DNA from: Fischerella muscicola PCC 7414
Lineage (GTDB): Bacteria > Cyanobacteriota > Cyanobacteriia > Cyanobacteriales > Nostocaceae
Length of the DNA: 60,105 nucleotides
Reading direction: 5' to 3'
Assembly: GCF_000317205.1 (NCBI RefSeq)
Contig: NZ_AJLK01000180.1
Location: forward strand, 1 to 60,105
The first letter of the stretch is position 1. The number at the start of each line of letters is the position of its first letter. The position numbers were made by a program, and so were the translations under genes. Of the stretch, positions 20,812 to 30,517 are shown in pieces. Below the pieces are notes generated by a model that saw only the letters and a list, made by a program, of their open reading frames with translations, had not been told where the DNA came from and ran no database searches.

Positions 20812-21417
20812 ATGATTTATTCCAGCAGTCACACACAAAACTCAATTGCATCACATAAGACTAGCTTATCACCCAATTTCCCTCAACGTATCTTTACTCG
20901 TAGAGAAGTTATTCCACCACGTAACGACGTATTATGGCGAATCGAACGTGGGGCAGTGCGTACCTTAACTTGGAGCGAAGATGGAACATTCATCACTCTA
21001 GGATATTGGGGACCCGGAGATTTAATTGGTTATCCTCTTTCTAGAGTTAAGCCTTATCAAATAGAATGCTTAACCAATGTAGAAGTGAGTGTAGTACCAC
21101 CACATCATTGGAATCAAGATGTCAATGCTCTTATGACTCATATTCAACAAGCGGAGGAACTGTTAAGTATTGTCCATAGAAAACCAATCTCTCTACGTTT
21201 GTGGCAATTTTTGGTTTGGCTAAGTGAAAAATTTGGTCGGGATGTCGAACAAGGCAAGTTGATTGAACTCAGTGTTACTCATCAAGAGATGGCAGAAGTC
21301 TTAAATACAACAAGAGTAACAGTAACGCGTCTTCTCCAGCAATTCGAGGACGAAGGTAACTTGTTACGCCACAAACGCAGAATTATTTTATGTTTATCAA
21401 ATAAAGTAATTAAATAA
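20812..21417 (+). CDS. Crp/Fnr-family transcriptional regulator
   Basis: A 201-residue DNA-binding regulator. The N-terminal half (about 25-110) is a degenerate cyclic-nucleotide-binding-like barrel (VLWRIERGAVRT, then ITLGYWGPGDLIG); the C-terminal half is a winged helix with the recognition-helix motif VTHQEMAEVLNTTRVTVTRLLQQFEDEG at about 153-180. There is no cysteine cluster for an Fe-S centre and no clear cAMP-binding signature, so the effector is unknown. It lies upstream of the SLH porin, from which a terminator separates it; it could regulate that gene, but this is a guess. Confidence 0.9.
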   Translation: MIYSSSHTQNSIASHKTSLSPNFPQRIFTRREVIPPRNDVLWRIERGAVRTLTWSEDGTFITLGYWGPGDLIGYPLSRVKPYQIECLTNVEVSVVPPHHWNQDVNALMTHIQQAEELLSIVHRKPISLRLWQFLVWLSEKFGRDVEQGKLIELSVTHQEMAEVLNTTRVTVTRLLQQFEDEGNLLRHKRRIILCLSNKVIK

Positions 21418-21422
21418 CAATT

Positions 21423-21465
21423 AAAAAAGGTGGTGAGTACTTGCGTTAATCACCGCCTCTTTTGG
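21423..21465 (+). terminator. Terminator after the Crp-family gene
   Basis: GGTGGTGA (21429-21436) pairs with TCACCGCC (21450-21457) with one G-T wobble, preceded by an A run and followed by TCTTTT. It starts a few bases after the stop codon. Confidence 0.8.
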
Positions 21466-21566
21466 TACAATTGTTACTGAAAATTATGGTGATAATTCAA
21501 GTGAAAAAACGCTTTGAAGAAATATACCATGATTAACCCAGTAGGTGTGAGTGAGACTAAAACAAA

Positions 21567-23195
21567 ATGACAAAACCATTGTGGAACGCCCTGAAGTTAA
21601 GTCCGCTTGTTTTTGCTGCCACATTATTTGCAGCAAACAATGCTTTCGCAGCAGAAGTAAAGCAGGAAATTAATCAAGACGTAACTTCTGTAGCTCAGTT
21701 GTCCCAAGGATCCACTGACAGCATGGGCCAAGTTACATCTGTTTCTCAGTTTTCTGACGTGCAGCCTACAGACTGGGCATTCCAAGCTTTACAGTCTCTA
21801 GTTGAGCGATATGGTTGTATTGCAGGTTACCCCAATGGTACTTATCGCGGTAACCGCCCTATGACCCGCTATGAATTCGCCGCAGGTTTGAATGCTTGTT
21901 TAGATCGGGTTAATGAACTAATTGCCACAGCAACAGCTGAATTGGTAACTAAAGAAGATTTGGCTACCCTACAGCGTTTGCAAGAAGAATTTTCTGCGGA
22001 ACTAGCGACTTTGCGTGGTCGTGTGGATGCTTTGGAAGCTCGCACTGCTGAGTTGGAAGCCAATCAATTTTCTACAACAACCAAGTTAGTTGGGGAAGCA
22101 ATTTTCAATGCGGCGGCAGCTTTTGGGGATGAAAAAGCTAATGGTACTGGGGATGATGTAGATGAAAATGTTACTTTCTCAGACCGGGTTCGTTTGAGCT
22201 TGAATAGCAGTTTTGTAGGTACAGACCAGTTACAAATCCGTTTACAGGCCGGCAATGTGCCTAACCTCAGCGGAGCAACCGGTACCAACATGGCCCGTCT
22301 TGCTTTTGACAACGATACTGGCAACGACGTTTTCATCGATAAAATTAACTACGCTTTCAACCTCAGTGATGCGATTCGTGTCAAGGTAGATGCTAACAAT
22401 GGTGAATTTTGGGAAAACATTCCTAACTTCTCTGAATTTGCTAGTTCAGGAAGAGGTGCTATTTCCCGCTATGGTCGCTTCAGCCCCATCTATCGCCAAG
22501 GTTCTGGTGGTGCAGGTATAACTGTTAGCTACCAACCTCAGGGTTCAGCTTTCAATGCAGCTATAGGTTATCTAGCTGGCGGTCGTAATAACTTCGCTAA
22601 TAACCCAATAGATGGAGCAGGTCTATTTGATGGCAACTTTGCTGCACTTGCTCAGATTGGTTTCCAGCCAACTCAAGCATTCAATATAGGTCTGACTTAC
22701 GTTCGTAGTTACCAAAATAATGTTGGTGGCGTTAACTTGTTTGAATCTACAGGTAGCGCAAATGCTAGCCAACCATTTGGTGCTGGCGTTGCTACTGCTG
22801 CTAACCATTACGGCGCTCAAGTTAACTTCAAGCCAAGTTCTAAGCTTACTGTTGGCGGTTGGGTAGGCTTCAGCAACGCGGAAGCTAAGAATGGCCCAAA
22901 TGAAGGTGATAATGCAGATGCTTTCTATTGGATGGCTAACGTAGCTTTTAAAGACTTTGGCTCAGAGGGTAGCTTACTCGGTTTTCAGTTTGGTCAACCA
23001 CCTAAAGTTACCGATAATGATATTGAAGCACGTGAAGATGATGACACTTCTTATCACCTAGAAGCACTCTACAGATACCAGCTTACCGACAACATCTCTA
23101 TTACTCCTGGTTTCCTAGCCATCTTCAACCCTGAGCATAACGACAATAACGACACTGTATACGTTGGTACCCTTCGTACCACCTTCACTTTCTAA
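21567..23195 (+). CDS. SLH-domain outer-membrane porin (iron uptake porin / OprB type)
   Basis: Major-porin-like protein of 542 residues. The signal peptide ends near NNAFAA (about residue 29). One SLH domain follows (about 60-120: FSDVQPTDWAFQALQSL, then GCIAGYPNGTYRGNRPMTRYEFAAGLN), which anchors to peptidoglycan-linked polymer, then a coiled coil (about 122-165, LQEEFSAELATLRGRVDALE), then a carbohydrate-porin-like beta-barrel ending in an aromatic residue (TFTF). This SLH-coil-barrel plan is typical of abundant cyanobacterial porins, many labelled iron uptake porins. The substrate cannot be told from sequence. A strong terminator follows. Confidence 0.93.
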   Translation: MTKPLWNALKLSPLVFAATLFAANNAFAAEVKQEINQDVTSVAQLSQGSTDSMGQVTSVSQFSDVQPTDWAFQALQSLVERYGCIAGYPNGTYRGNRPMTRYEFAAGLNACLDRVNELIATATAELVTKEDLATLQRLQEEFSAELATLRGRVDALEARTAELEANQFSTTTKLVGEAIFNAAAAFGDEKANGTGDDVDENVTFSDRVRLSLNSSFVGTDQLQIRLQAGNVPNLSGATGTNMARLAFDNDTGNDVFIDKINYAFNLSDAIRVKVDANNGEFWENIPNFSEFASSGRGAISRYGRFSPIYRQGSGGAGITVSYQPQGSAFNAAIGYLAGGRNNFANNPIDGAGLFDGNFAALAQIGFQPTQAFNIGLTYVRSYQNNVGGVNLFESTGSANASQPFGAGVATAANHYGAQVNFKPSSKLTVGGWVGFSNAEAKNGPNEGDNADAFYWMANVAFKDFGSEGSLLGFQFGQPPKVTDNDIEAREDDDTSYHLEALYRYQLTDNISITPGFLAIFNPEHNDNNDTVYVGTLRTTFTF

Positions 23196-23278
23196 TGAGT
23201 TGTTAGTTGGTTGTTGTTTGTTGGTTGTGTCAACTAACTAAATAACAATCAACTGTTATTAACACTAAAAAAATTTAT

Positions 23279-23302
23279 CCCCGCCAGAGTGCGGGGTTTT
23301 TT
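23279..23302 (+). terminator. Rho-independent terminator of the porin gene
   Basis: CCCCGC / GCGGGG with a six-base loop and a run of six T. Confidence 0.92.
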
Positions 23303-23321
23303 AATGACAATTAACCAAAGA

Positions 23322-23570
23322 CTATTGATTAGTAAAATTGGATGGTGGGCGATCGCTACTCCAAGCCCACCAAACACAACCACAGTGACAGTGGTAAAAT
23401 TCTTGCCACTTGCGACGGTATTCTTCTGTAATTACGGGCGAACGGCGATTAATCCACACTTGTGTAGCTTCGAGACTGCTAGAGTGGCATGTCGGACAGC
23501 AAAACTCACGAGCGTGAATTGCTTTATTAGTCCATTCAGGTGGGATGGGAGCAAAAGCATCTATGGTCAT
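23322..23570 (-). CDS. Small conserved zinc-ribbon-like protein
   Basis: An 82-residue protein of unknown function. Two cysteine groups, CCPTC at about 24-28 and a C-x-C-x-C cluster (CHCGC) at about 61-65, could bind one zinc ion. The opening PIPPEWTNKAIHAREFCCP and the tail VWWAWSSDRPP look strongly constrained, and I recall very similar proteins in other filamentous cyanobacteria. It faces the porin gene across the terminator. No operon partner. Role unknown. Confidence 0.75.
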   Translation of the reverse strand: MTIDAFAPIPPEWTNKAIHAREFCCPTCHSSSLEATQVWINRRSPVITEEYRRKWQEFYHCHCGCVWWAWSSDRPPSNFTNQ

Positions 23571-23772
23571 CTGTTATTGATCATTGGTCAAGAGTCAAGA
23601 TAATCAGAACTTTTAATAAACTAGGTATGTAAATATCGTAAGCATACATCAAAAAAATCATACAAGCTGATGGTAGTTCACGGCTTAGTAAACCCGCATG
23701 TGGTTTGTTTTCACCAAAGATGGAAATTCCTCTTTCCCAGTCACTAATTCCCGACCCCTGATCCCTTGTCTT

Positions 23773-24372
23773 ATGGAGCCAACCGCCGAAATTCGTCGTT
23801 TGTTTGATATTATGCCTGCTTCTGGTCGTATAATGACCAAAATTCTGAGTAAACCCGAACAGGCAAAAGTAATTGATGTTTCCTTTCCTTTGCCTTGGAA
23901 CCAGGAACGACCAATATATATTAATTTCGATTTGTGGCGTCGGTTGCCGAAACAGCAACGGGATTTAACAATATTACGGACAGTTTGTTGGTTAACAGGG
24001 GTAAGGTGGTTTAAACCAGATATTTATCAAGGTATAGCCGTAGCTGGAATGTTAGGCGCATTGGTAGAATTCTTGCAAACAGATCCAGTGGGTGTTGTTG
24101 TTGCTGGTGGACTGACTACTTTGGCTATATATCGGATTACAGCTATCAACGGTTCTCAACAGTCCGAGTTAAACGCTGATGAAGCTGCTATCAACATAGC
24201 CCAACGTCGTGGTTACTCAGAAGTTGAAGCAGCACAACATTTATTATCTGCCATTGAGACTGTGGCCAAAATAGAAGGACGCAGCGCCTTAACTTTTGAT
24301 GAATTAATTCGTTGCCAAAACTTACGAGCGATCGCTGGTTTGTCTTCGGTGGGTGTACCGAAGGAATTATGA
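23773..24372 (+). CDS. DUF3318-family membrane protein
   Basis: A 199-residue cyanobacteria-specific protein of unknown function. The conserved opening EIRRLFDIMPASGRIMTKI, then FPLPWNQERPIYINFDLWRRL, marks DUF3318. Two hydrophobic segments (about 85-130) suggest membrane insertion, followed by a hydrophilic helical domain resembling metallopeptidase-like surroundings but without a visible HExxH. I start at ATG 23773 since the 25 codons before it look non-coding. Its stop codon lies inside a 13-base direct repeat that flanks a MITE-like element. Confidence 0.82.
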   Translation: MEPTAEIRRLFDIMPASGRIMTKILSKPEQAKVIDVSFPLPWNQERPIYINFDLWRRLPKQQRDLTILRTVCWLTGVRWFKPDIYQGIAVAGMLGALVEFLQTDPVGVVVAGGLTTLAIYRITAINGSQQSELNADEAAINIAQRRGYSEVEAAQHLLSAIETVAKIEGRSALTFDELIRCQNLRAIAGLSSVGVPKEL

Positions 24373-24376
24373 ATTA

Positions 24377-24584
24377 TGTCTGATGTGAATAGAAGAAGCA
24401 ACATCAGGTTTTTTGGTAATTACCCAGTTGATTTTGATTAACGTAGACACGCAAGCGGCTTCCCGTAGTGTACACTCATGGAACACAGATGCACACTGAT
24501 AATCTATCTGTGTTGCATGAGTGTTCCATGAGTGTTCGACTTCAAAAACAGGGTTTTTACCGTAATTTTAATTCACGTTAGGCA
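24377..24584. mobile_element. MITE-like element inserted between two convergent genes
   Basis: The 19-base ends (24377-24395 and the complement of 24566-24584) match at 13 of 19 positions. A perfect 13-base direct repeat, GAATTATGAATTA, flanks it at 24364-24376 and 24586-24598. Inside, a 19-bp stem with one mismatch (24472-24490 with 24506-24524) forms a strong hairpin. A related copy lies at 41440-41619 and a fragment near 898-946. No coding capacity. Confidence 0.72.
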
Positions 24585-24588
24585 TGAA

Positions 24589-26358
24589 TTATGAATTACA
24601 GTGATAAATCTTATATTTGTAACCGTTTACTGCTGGTAGGGTTTGGGTATCGGAAACACAATTTTTGATTGCTTCTGGTTCAGCAGCATGAAAGTTTACT
24701 AACCATAAGTCAAGGGGACGAGGTAGTGTTTTTAAAACATTTTGGAGAGTATTAGAAGCATTAGTCTTTTTGTCTTTATGGGCTAAAAGGAATTGTGCAG
24801 ACAGGGAAAAAGAATTGCGAAACTTGAATTCTCTGGCGACTCCCATCATTTCGCCAATTTGTACATGAGTTTTTTGAGTTGTAGCGATCAGTACTGGTAC
24901 TTTAGATGTATTTTGAATCAGTTCTACAAACAAGTCTGGGCGGTAATATTTTTGATAACCTAAATTACAAACAACTGTAATAGCACTGAGAAAACCCATT
25001 ACCCAAATAATGATCACAGACATTTTTCCCGTTACCCCCCACCTGGCTATTTTCCTTTGGAGAGTATTCCAACTAATTGCCAGACTTGCCCCGACTAATA
25101 CCACTACCGCAGGAAAGTATACAAAGTTATAACGAGCGCCTCTAGTCAGATCAATACCAAGAAAATAAGTGAAGCAAAAGAACAAAGCGATCGCTGCCAC
25201 AACTACACCAGCAAACACTTGGGTAATCATCCGGCTTTGTGGTTTTTCTAGCTGAGTTTTAAAGCCATTAAACAAAATTGGTATTGCCCAAATAAAGAAG
25301 ATAATCATTACTAATCCAGAAGCAATTACTACTGGAATTTCTGGTGATTCCACTGGTAGCAAAGAAATCATCGTAATCCATGCTGCCATAGCTTGAAAAA
25401 TCGGACTAATCCAAGCAATGCCAATGCGATCGCCCTGAATCCAACCTGTTAATTTGTCACCGTAAGCATTATGTAAAAATGCTGGTATCCAAACTATACC
25501 TGCTACAAAAGTGCCAATAGCAACAGCATAGATGCGTCTCCAAGGAGGGGAGAAGAGGGAGGTGGGGTGATGGGGAGGTGGGGGGGAATTCTTTATGTAA
25601 TCTTCTTTGGCGACCTGTCTGTGTGGCGATCTGTCTGTTGGTCTCCACTGTTGCCAAGCAAGAAAAATTAGCACAACGGCTTCAGTAACCAGGGTAAGCG
25701 CAAAAAAATAATGAGTTGCAACACCCAAAGCATTAATTCCAATCCAAGCCAAAACTAGCCAAATGGGTAACTGAGTGCGTTTTTGAATGTGGCGTGTGAC
25801 AACTACTAGGCAAGCCAGAGAAGCAATGACCCACAAAATAGCTAAAGTATAGTGACGGGCTTCTTGAGCCAAAAAGATGCCGTAGGGTGAAATTGCCATG
25901 ATCGCAGCAGCTAAATGGCTCACCAGACGGGAACGAAAAGCCAGCCAGCTTAAACCATAAATCGCAGGAATAGATATTGCTCCAAAAATAGCAGCAAGCG
26001 ATCGCGCCCCCCACAGTGAAACTAGACCTGCTTGTGTGGGAAACAACTTCAGCCACAGGTGAGTTAGCACAAAGTACAAAGGTGGATGATTGCTTTCACT
26101 GAATAAATGCGTTAAGACATCTTGAATCGTTGCACCGCTTTGGGGTTGCAGTGGTTGTAATAAAACATCGATTGCGATCGGTTGATTTAACGGTACTGGC
26201 AAAAAACTATTTCCCAGACTAAATACTAAAGTAGAAAATTCATCTGTCCAAGGAGGTTTTGCCGTCAAATTGGTTAAGCGTAAACCCATACCGATCAACA
26301 GCCAAACCAAGAGCAAACAGGGGTGAAACCAACGGGGATATGCTGGAGCCGCCATCAC
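24589..26358 (-). CDS. GT39-like polytopic membrane glycosyltransferase
   Basis: A 589-residue integral membrane protein with about ten hydrophobic segments. The first extracytoplasmic loop carries the acidic motif PPWTDEFSTL typical of lipid-sugar-dependent (GT-C) transferases, followed by HPPLYFVLTHLW. It probably moves a sugar from a polyprenyl-phosphate donor onto a cell-surface acceptor; the substrate is unknown. A hydrophilic loop around residues 245-275 (SPHRQVAKEDYIK, then SPPPPHHPTS) is encoded by G-rich simple sequence like that found between genes, so it seems a late insertion. The last residue and stop codon lie in a MITE flanking repeat. With the GT2-GtrA gene upstream it suggests a polyprenyl-sugar pathway. 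Confidence 0.85.
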   Translation of the reverse strand: MMAAPAYPRWFHPCLLLVWLLIGMGLRLTNLTAKPPWTDEFSTLVFSLGNSFLPVPLNQPIAIDVLLQPLQPQSGATIQDVLTHLFSESNHPPLYFVLTHLWLKLFPTQAGLVSLWGARSLAAIFGAISIPAIYGLSWLAFRSRLVSHLAAAIMAISPYGIFLAQEARHYTLAILWVIASLACLVVVTRHIQKRTQLPIWLVLAWIGINALGVATHYFFALTLVTEAVVLIFLAWQQWRPTDRSPHRQVAKEDYIKNSPPPPHHPTSLFSPPWRRIYAVAIGTFVAGIVWIPAFLHNAYGDKLTGWIQGDRIGIAWISPIFQAMAAWITMISLLPVESPEIPVVIASGLVMIIFFIWAIPILFNGFKTQLEKPQSRMITQVFAGVVVAAIALFFCFTYFLGIDLTRGARYNFVYFPAVVVLVGASLAISWNTLQRKIARWGVTGKMSVIIIWVMGFLSAITVVCNLGYQKYYRPDLFVELIQNTSKVPVLIATTQKTHVQIGEMMGVAREFKFRNSFSLSAQFLLAHKDKKTNASNTLQNVLKTLPRPLDLWLVNFHAAEPEAIKNCVSDTQTLPAVNGYKYKIYHCNS

Positions 26359-26447
26359 ATTAATATTGAATTTAAGTATCAGACGTAAAATTTTAAATTA
26401 AAGTTCAACTGAACATCCTACTAAATTCAACATCACCTAGACTGAAT

Positions 26448-27176
26448 TTATGCTTTCGTTGCGATAAATCCGACTTGGGCTTGACTGAATTTGAATTCTC
26501 CATATCCATGAATAACTCTGACTTGAAAGCCAACTCTTTGCAATTGTTGTAAAATTTCAGAACCCTTGTATAGTTGAACACGATGTAGTTCTTCACTTCT
26601 GCGATAAAGATTTCCTATCTTGCGGAAGATGGTCATTTTACGAGTTAACTGATGAGTTTTTTGATCTTCTTCTTTTTCTAGCAGGATTGCCCAATCTTGT
26701 CCTTGAGAATAGGTTTTTTGTGGATTCATACCACTAACATATCCCAGCTCAGCAATATCCAAAATAAATACGCCACCTGGTTTTAAGCTTTCGTAGATGT
26801 GAGCAAATAGCTTTTGGATTTCTCCTAAACTATGCTGATCAAATTGATAATTTAAGCATTCTCCAATTGAGGTTACAGCATCACATTTTGGCAGCGTGAC
26901 TCTCAGAAAAGATGCTTTTTGGAAATTAGCCTTTGGTGCTTTTTTTCTGGCTAAATCTATAAATGCATCAGAAATATCTATGCCTAAAACGTCATAACCA
27001 GCTTGGGTGAGTGCTTTTGCCCAGATACCACTGCCACACCCTAAATCAACTACTAGACCCTTATTTATACCTTTTTGATGCAATATTTCCAATAAGCCTG
27101 GTGCAGATTCACTTGAGAAAGCACCAAAACCCACATCGTGAATGTAAGCAAGATCCTCTTGATAACCTGCAAGCAT
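26448..27176 (-). CDS. SAM-dependent methyltransferase (class I)
   Basis: A 242-residue cytoplasmic methyltransferase. The SAM-binding motif VVDLGCGSGIWAK is at about 42-54, the acidic residue of motif II in GIDIS at about 65, and CDAVTSIGECLNYQ serves as motif IV. The acceptor is unknown. It lies between the GT39-like gene and the GT2-GtrA gene on the same strand with short gaps (about 65-90 bases), so methylation of a sugar or lipid carrier is possible, but that is inference. Confidence 0.88.
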   Translation of the reverse strand: MLAGYQEDLAYIHDVGFGAFSSESAPGLLEILHQKGINKGLVVDLGCGSGIWAKALTQAGYDVLGIDISDAFIDLARKKAPKANFQKASFLRVTLPKCDAVTSIGECLNYQFDQHSLGEIQKLFAHIYESLKPGGVFILDIAELGYVSGMNPQKTYSQGQDWAILLEKEEDQKTHQLTRKMTIFRKIGNLYRRSEELHRVQLYKGSEILQQLQRVGFQVRVIHGYGEFKFSQAQVGFIATKA

Positions 27177-27240
27177 ACATACATGACCAAGTACATACTA
27201 CATGGTCATACACACTGAGTTGCTTCAATTCCCAAAACAA

Positions 27241-28461
27241 CTATTTAACTTGGGTAACACGCCAACTGAGTTTGAGGTTTACCCAAAAATTCCAAACCGT
27301 AGCAATAGCGATCGCAATCAAGTTAGCCACATAGCGGTTGCGAATCAGGAAATTAAACACCAAATTTAACACCAACACATTCAACACCAACCCCGCCAAA
27401 CAAATAATGTTGAATTTCAAAAACCGCTTGCAGCGCTGACGCCACGAGTTCTGTTGCATCGCCACATCAGCAAAAGTCCAAGCATCATTCCACAAGAAAT
27501 TATTAAAAATCGCAATTTCACCAGCGATGATTTTACTGCGAGTTAGGGGTAATCCTAAGGTAGTTGGGTCGCTGAGTAAGTAAAGTACCGCCATATCTAC
27601 AAACACCCCACTCAGTCCCACCAAACCAAAACGGACAAATCGACCGACTGGGAAGTTTTGACTAAATTTCCCAATGTGTCCGGTGGAAAGCCGTAAGCGC
27701 AACAAATGATGAATGTATTCTAGATATTGCTTCCAAGTAACTTTACTCTCACCCTGTTTGCGTTCACAGAAGACGTAACCAACTTCAGCGATTTGCTTAA
27801 TTTGACCACGCCCCAACACCTCCAGCAGTATTTTGTATCCTACGGGATTGAGAGTGACATTCGCTATGCTGTGGCGACGCACTAGAAAATAACCGCTCAT
27901 TGGATCTGAAACTCGACCAACGACGCTAGGTAGAATAATCAATCCTAACACTTGAGCGCCACGAGACAAAAAACGCCTGATTAAACTCCAACTGGAGACT
28001 CCCCCACCATCTACATGGCGACTAGCGACTGCTAAATCAGCCCCCTTGACAATTGCATCTAATAGTTGTAACAGCACATGGGGTGGATGTTGTAGGTCGC
28101 CATCTATCACCCCTAAAAGAGTTCCTTTTGCTACTTGCCAACCCCGAATTACTGCTGAGGAAAGACCCCTCTCATCCTGACGCCGCATAACTTGTAATTG
28201 CGGGTATTTTTGCATCAAAGATTGTGCTATCTGCCATGTACCATCAGGACTATTATCGTCTACTACTATCAATTCGTAGTTTCCAGGAATCCGCTCATCC
28301 AACAATTGAGTTAATCTTTGGATGATTTTTTCGATATTAGCAGCTTCGTTGTAAGTCGGAACAATCAACGAAAACCATACTAATTCTTGAGAAGGTGATT
28401 CTGGTATCTGTAATGTTCCTGATGGAACTGGTAACAATGAATTGGGTTGATTTATATTCAT
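27241..28461 (-). CDS. GT2 polyprenyl-phosphate glycosyltransferase fused to GtrA
   Basis: A 406-residue enzyme. The N-terminal GT2 domain (about 28-245) has the opening VPTYNEAANIEKII, nucleotide-sugar motifs VVDDNSPDGT and DGDLQHPP, and SDPMSGYFLVRR, as in dolichyl-phosphate mannose synthases. The C-terminal GtrA domain (about 275-400) has four hydrophobic helices. It likely makes a polyprenyl-phosphate-linked hexose and helps move it across the membrane, donating to GT-C enzymes such as the GT39-like protein two genes downstream. The fusion order is common in bacteria. Confidence 0.9.
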   Translation of the reverse strand: MNINQPNSLLPVPSGTLQIPESPSQELVWFSLIVPTYNEAANIEKIIQRLTQLLDERIPGNYELIVVDDNSPDGTWQIAQSLMQKYPQLQVMRRQDERGLSSAVIRGWQVAKGTLLGVIDGDLQHPPHVLLQLLDAIVKGADLAVASRHVDGGGVSSWSLIRRFLSRGAQVLGLIILPSVVGRVSDPMSGYFLVRRHSIANVTLNPVGYKILLEVLGRGQIKQIAEVGYVFCERKQGESKVTWKQYLEYIHHLLRLRLSTGHIGKFSQNFPVGRFVRFGLVGLSGVFVDMAVLYLLSDPTTLGLPLTRSKIIAGEIAIFNNFLWNDAWTFADVAMQQNSWRQRCKRFLKFNIICLAGLVLNVLVLNLVFNFLIRNRYVANLIAIAIATVWNFWVNLKLSWRVTQVK

Positions 28462-29083
28462 TAAGCAAAGGAGAGATTATTAAAAAGCAACATTAGCATT
28501 TGGTGAGAGAGCTGATGTCGTTTATATTACTCTTTCTTATATAAGTAAGATTGTTTATATTTATTTAAATTCTAATCCAAGTCAATGTATACAATTATGA
28601 TTAGCAGCTATTATATAATATTTAATCAGATTTTAAAAAAAATTAAGCTTTGAGTTATTGATAATCAGGACTTACACAAAAATTGACAAAAAGCTTAATA
28701 TATTGAACCGCCAAGACGCCAAGCACGCCAAGGTTTTGTGGACTTTAACTCAGTCTTAATAATTTATTAAAATACAGATTTTCTCAGGATATAGTTAACA
28801 CAAAATATTATCAATATCTTTGGAAAAAACAGTTGAGTTTTTGTAGTCAAAATTAATGCTTACCAAATTTTTTAGCAATGAAATTTATGTTTGGGAGGAC
28901 AGGAACTAAGTATTTTTCGGTAAATTAATGTATTTTTTTATCAGCAATACATAAAATTGGTATTACGGCGATTTAGTTAAAGATAAAATTTTCATTCGCC
29001 ATCATAGTTTTCTACTGGCATGGCTGTTTTTATTAGAAAGTAGAATTTTATTAGTTATAGTCAATTTCCAATCAATCCAGTCT
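28462..29083. other. Gene-free AT-rich stretch between divergent genes
   Basis: About 620 bases between the divergent GT2-GtrA and cofH genes. It contains a fragment built of gccaagacgccaag words (about 28713-28737) and otherwise AT-rich DNA. No gene, terminator or clear promoter identified. Confidence 0.5.
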
Positions 29084-30244
29084 TTGAGAAAAACGGCACA
29101 TAAGGTGATAGACAGCACAGTAGAAATGATTCTTGATCGTGCCTTAATGGGGTACGACTTATCTCCTGAACAGGGATTGGTATTATTACAACAGTCTGAT
29201 GCAAGTTCAATTGCTGCCATTCGCGCCACAGCAGACAAACTGCGTCACCGCCAAGCAGGCGACACAGTTACCTACGTGATCAATCGTAATATCAACTTTA
29301 CTAATATCTGTGAACAGCACTGTAGTTTCTGCGCCTTCCGCCGAGATGCAGGTGACGAAGGTGCTTATTGGTTAGATTGGACAGCAATTTTGGAAAAAAC
29401 AAAAGATGCTGTCAAGCGCGGTGCAACGGAAATTTGTATGCAAGGTGGATTAAACCCAGCAGCACAAATTAACGGTAAATCTTTGTCTTATTACCTCAAA
29501 TTGGTAAAAACTATCAAACAGGAATTTCCTCATCTGCACCTACACGCTTTTTCTCCCCAAGAAGTACAATTCATCGCTAGAATCGATGGACTTAGTTATG
29601 CTGAGGTAATCGCTGCTTTACGAGATGCTGGTGTAGATTCAATGCCAGGAACAGCAGCTGAAGTATTAGATGATGAAGTACGGCGCATACTTTGTCCTGA
29701 AAAGATTAACACAGCAACTTGGTTAGAAATTGTGAGTACAGCTCATAAATTGGGTTTACATACCACTAGCACCATGCTGTCGGGACATATAGAGAACCCA
29801 ATACAACAAATTCAGCATTTAGAAAAATTGCGATCGCTCCAAAAAACTACCATTAACCAAGAATATCCAGCCAGGATTACTGAGTTTATTTTACTACCAT
29901 TTGTTGGGCAAGAAGCACCCAAACCCCTACGCCGCCGTGTCGGTCGCGATCAGCCTGTGTTAAAAGACGCACTTTTACTTACCGCCGTCGCTAGAATTTT
30001 TCTAGGAAACTGGATTCCAAACCATCAACCAAGTTGGGTCAAATTGGGACTTCCAGGAGCAATTGAAGCTCTAAATTGGGGCTGTAACGATATTGGTGGT
30101 ACATTAATGGAAGAACATATAACCACAATGGCAGGAGCGATTGGGGGTACATGCATGGAAGTTGAAACCTTGCAAAGTGCGATCGCTTCTCTCGGAAGAC
30201 CTTACCAACAACGCGATACTCTTTATCACAAAGTTAGTGGTTAG
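29084..30244 (+). CDS. cofH: FO synthase subunit 2 (CofH), radical SAM
   Basis: Joins 5-amino-6-ribitylamino-uracil to a tyrosine-derived radical on the path to 7,8-didemethyl-8-hydroxy-5-deazariboflavin (FO), the deazaflavin antenna of cyanobacterial photolyases. The radical SAM motif C76-x3-C80-x2-C83 (ICEQHCSFC) is present, with [19 protein letters not shown] and GGTLMEEHI blocks typical of CofH. 386 residues from a TTG at 29084; a GTG at 29105 is an equally possible start, and no strong ribosome binding site decides it. The partner CofG is not in the window. Confidence 0.92.
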   Translation: MRKTAHKVIDSTVEMILDRALMGYDLSPEQGLVLLQQSDASSIAAIRATADKLRHRQAGDTVTYVINRNINFTNICEQHCSFCAFRRDAGDEGAYWLDWTAILEKTKDAVKRGATEICMQGGLNPAAQINGKSLSYYLKLVKTIKQEFPHLHLHAFSPQEVQFIARIDGLSYAEVIAALRDAGVDSMPGTAAEVLDDEVRRILCPEKINTATWLEIVSTAHKLGLHTTSTMLSGHIENPIQQIQHLEKLRSLQKTTINQEYPARITEFILLPFVGQEAPKPLRRRVGRDQPVLKDALLLTAVARIFLGNWIPNHQPSWVKLGLPGAIEALNWGCNDIGGTLMEEHITTMAGAIGGTCMEVETLQSAIASLGRPYQQRDTLYHKVSG

Positions 30245-30480
30245 TTGTTGGTGGTTGGTGGTTGGTGGTTGTTGGTTGTTAGTTGTCAGTGGTTAGTGGT
30301 TATTATTCTACTCCTCACACTCCCCATCTCCCTTTCCTTACCTTGTCACCCTTGTCTCCCCTGTCTCCCTTGTCCCCCCATCTCCCCATTGCCCCTAATC
30401 CCCACTCCCTTGGGGGAGTGGGGGCCGGTGAGTTCCCCATCTCCCCACCTCCAGAATGATCCCCATGATACCAATCCAGG
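30245..30480. repeat. STRR and pyrimidine-rich low-complexity tract
   Basis: ggttggt/ttggtgg tandem units run directly from the cofH stop codon, then a ctccccatctccc tract, then gagtgggggccggtgag. The last word recurs at 59867 inside an element insertion. A reading frame across it is compositional only. Confidence 0.65.
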
Positions 30481-30517
30481 ATAGGATGGACGTTGATTTA
30501 CGTATAGTTTCACATCA

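Noticed and set aside
30245-30484. A 79-codon frame after cofH
   Set aside because: It lies wholly in repeat and low-complexity DNA, gives a Leu/Pro/Cys-rich product and has no ribosome binding site.
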